Shown: in pieces, positions 5,130-6,117 of the stretch
Layout: each line of letters opens with the position of its first letter
Position numbering within the stretch: the stretch's first letter is position 1
NCBI GenBank assembly: GCA_020054965.1
Contig: JAIMZO010000101.1
Location: 1 to 6,117, forward strand
From: Spirochaeta sp.
GTDB taxonomy: Bacteria; Spirochaetota; Spirochaetia; Sphaerochaetales; Sphaerochaetaceae
Direction of reading: 5' to 3'
Length of the DNA: 6,117 nucleotides
Position numbers and translations under genes: made by a program
The notes under the pieces: model-generated
What the model saw: only the letters and a program-made list of their open reading frames with translations
The model's database searches: none
Told to the model about the DNA's origin: nothing

Positions 5130-6117
5130 ATGCAATCGATTACTGAAACTCATAAGACAGTTGCTCGAAAAGAGAAAATCCTCCAGTTCGGTGAAGGGAA
5201 TTTTCTCCGTGCTTTTGTTGACTGGATGATCGATATCCTCAATGAAAAGACTGACTTTGACGGCAATGTGGTCATCGTCCAACCACTCGAGAGAGGGTTG
5301 AGCGATATGATCAATGACCAGAAAGGTCTCTACACCACTGTCCTTAGGGGTGTTCAGGGAGGAAAGAACGTTGAGGAGTTCCGTATCATTAACAGTGTCA
5401 GCCGATGTCTGAATCCATATAAGAAAGATGACTATGAAGCATACATGAAGCTTGCAGAAAGCGAAGACCTAAGGTTCATTGTCTCCAACACCACTGAGGC
5501 AGGCATTGCCTACAGCGAAGGAAACAGCCTTCAGGACACTCCCCAAGCTGCCTTCCCCGCAAAAGTCTGTGCGTTTCTCTACAAGCGTTACAAAGCTTTT
5601 GATGGCGCACAAGACAAGGGGATTATTGTCATCCCAGTTGAGCTTATCGACAAGAACGGTGACAACCTGAAGCGAATCGTGTTGCAATATGCAAAGGAGT
5701 GGAATCTGGAAGCAGGGTTTACCACCTGGCTTGATGAAGCATGTGATTTCTGCAACTCACTTGTTGACCGCATTGTTCCTGGATATCCCCGCGCTGAGGC
5801 AGCACAGCTGTGTGAAAAAATTGGGTATCAGGACAATCTCCTTGATGCCGCGGAGATTTTCCATCTCTGGGTCATTGAATGTCACAAGGAGTTCCATGAA
5901 GATGAACTTCCCTTCAACAAGGCTGGTTTGAACGTCATCTGGACCGACGACATGAGTTTTTATCGAACCCGGAAGGTCCGGATTCTCAATGGTGCACATA
6001 CCATGAGTGTACTTGCCGCATATCAGGCAGGGCATAACACCGTCCAGGATTGTATCGCAGACAAAAACCTGTTGTACCCATTCATGCATGGAGGAATCTT
6101 TGAAGAGATCATCCCTT
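5130..6117 (+). CDS. uxaB: Tagaturonate reductase (altronate oxidoreductase), N-terminal 329 codons
   Basis: Cytoplasmic NAD-dependent enzyme interconverting D-tagaturonate and D-altronate in galacturonate catabolism, after uronate isomerase and before altronate dehydratase. It belongs to the long-chain mannitol dehydrogenase family. The nucleotide-binding start is KILQFGEGNFLRAF (16-29). Typical UxaB segments follow: VVIVQPLERG (47-56), RFIVSNTTEAGI (115-126), VIPVELIDKNGD (167-178), CNSLVDRIVPGYP (208-220) and AEIFHLWVIE (241-250). The C-terminal catalytic domain has begun, with RKVRILNGAH (281-290). K282, N287 and H290 have the same spacing as the K295/N300/H303 active-site residues of Pseudomonas mannitol dehydrogenase, and N209 matches its N191. 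The SNTTEAGI segment separates it from plain mannitol or fructuronate reductases, though fructuronate reductase (UxuB) is the closest alternative. The family is near 480 residues, so about 150 lie beyond the window. No frameshift or stop is seen. Confidence 0.93.
   Translation, partial: MQSITETHKTVARKEKILQFGEGNFLRAFVDWMIDILNEKTDFDGNVVIVQPLERGLSDMINDQKGLYTTVLRGVQGGKNVEEFRIINSVSRCLNPYKKDDYEAYMKLAESEDLRFIVSNTTEAGIAYSEGNSLQDTPQAAFPAKVCAFLYKRYKAFDGAQDKGIIVIPVELIDKNGDNLKRIVLQYAKEWNLEAGFTTWLDEACDFCNSLVDRIVPGYPRAEAAQLCEKIGYQDNLLDAAEIFHLWVIECHKEFHEDELPFNKAGLNVIWTDDMSFYRTRKVRILNGAHTMSVLAAYQAGHNTVQDCIADKNLLYPFMHGGIFEEIIP

Noticed and set aside
5757..6089. 110-codon minus-strand frame opposite uxaB
   Set aside because: Antisense to well-conserved UxaB motifs and no supporting start signal; a shadow.

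Overview
The window reads as a sugar-acid utilisation locus from a mid-GC bacterium. It is most likely a spirochaete of the Sphaerochaeta/Treponema type. That placement rests on family knowledge, not a search: very long cytoplasmic regulators that join a LacI-type ligand-binding domain to a degenerate sensor-kinase core and an AraC DNA-binding domain, sitting beside LplB-type permeases, are typical of that group. No tRNA, rRNA, insertion sequence or CRISPR array is visible.

Layout. (1) Bases 1-542, minus strand: the first 180 codons of an LplB/YtcP-type ABC sugar transporter permease, cut by the window edge. (2) Bases 543-849: not empty. The half nearer the regulator holds a 52-codon reading frame (679-837, minus) with a TTG start and a strong Shine-Dalgarno sequence that overlaps the regulator stop codon; it encodes a single-helix membrane protein. 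The other half holds a likely permease promoter with a 7-bp inverted repeat just upstream of its -35. (3) Bases 850-4041, minus: a 1063-residue fusion regulator (periplasmic-binding-protein-like sensor, GAF-like domain, histidine-kinase-like core without its histidine, receiver-like region, AraC helix-turn-helix) starting at GTG. (4) Bases 4042-4126: a compact 85-bp divergent promoter region. (5) Bases 4127-5098, plus: a ten-helix bile acid:sodium symporter (BASS) family carrier with non-standard core motifs. (6) From 5130 to the window end, plus: tagaturonate reductase (uxaB), first 329 codons, 31 bp after the carrier and almost certainly in the same operon.

How the parts fit. UxaB converts tagaturonate to altronate in the galacturonate branch of hexuronate breakdown (established). 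The adjacent carrier is therefore a candidate importer of galacturonate or a related sugar acid, and the ABC transporter on the other side a candidate importer of a longer uronate-containing oligosaccharide (both inferences from context). The fusion regulator lies between the two transport units, so it can plausibly sense the sugar in the cytoplasm and control both the divergent carrier-uxaB operon and the downstream permease operon. The main points for a second look are the hidden small membrane protein, the pseudokinase regulator, the unusual BASS carrier and the two candidate operator regions.
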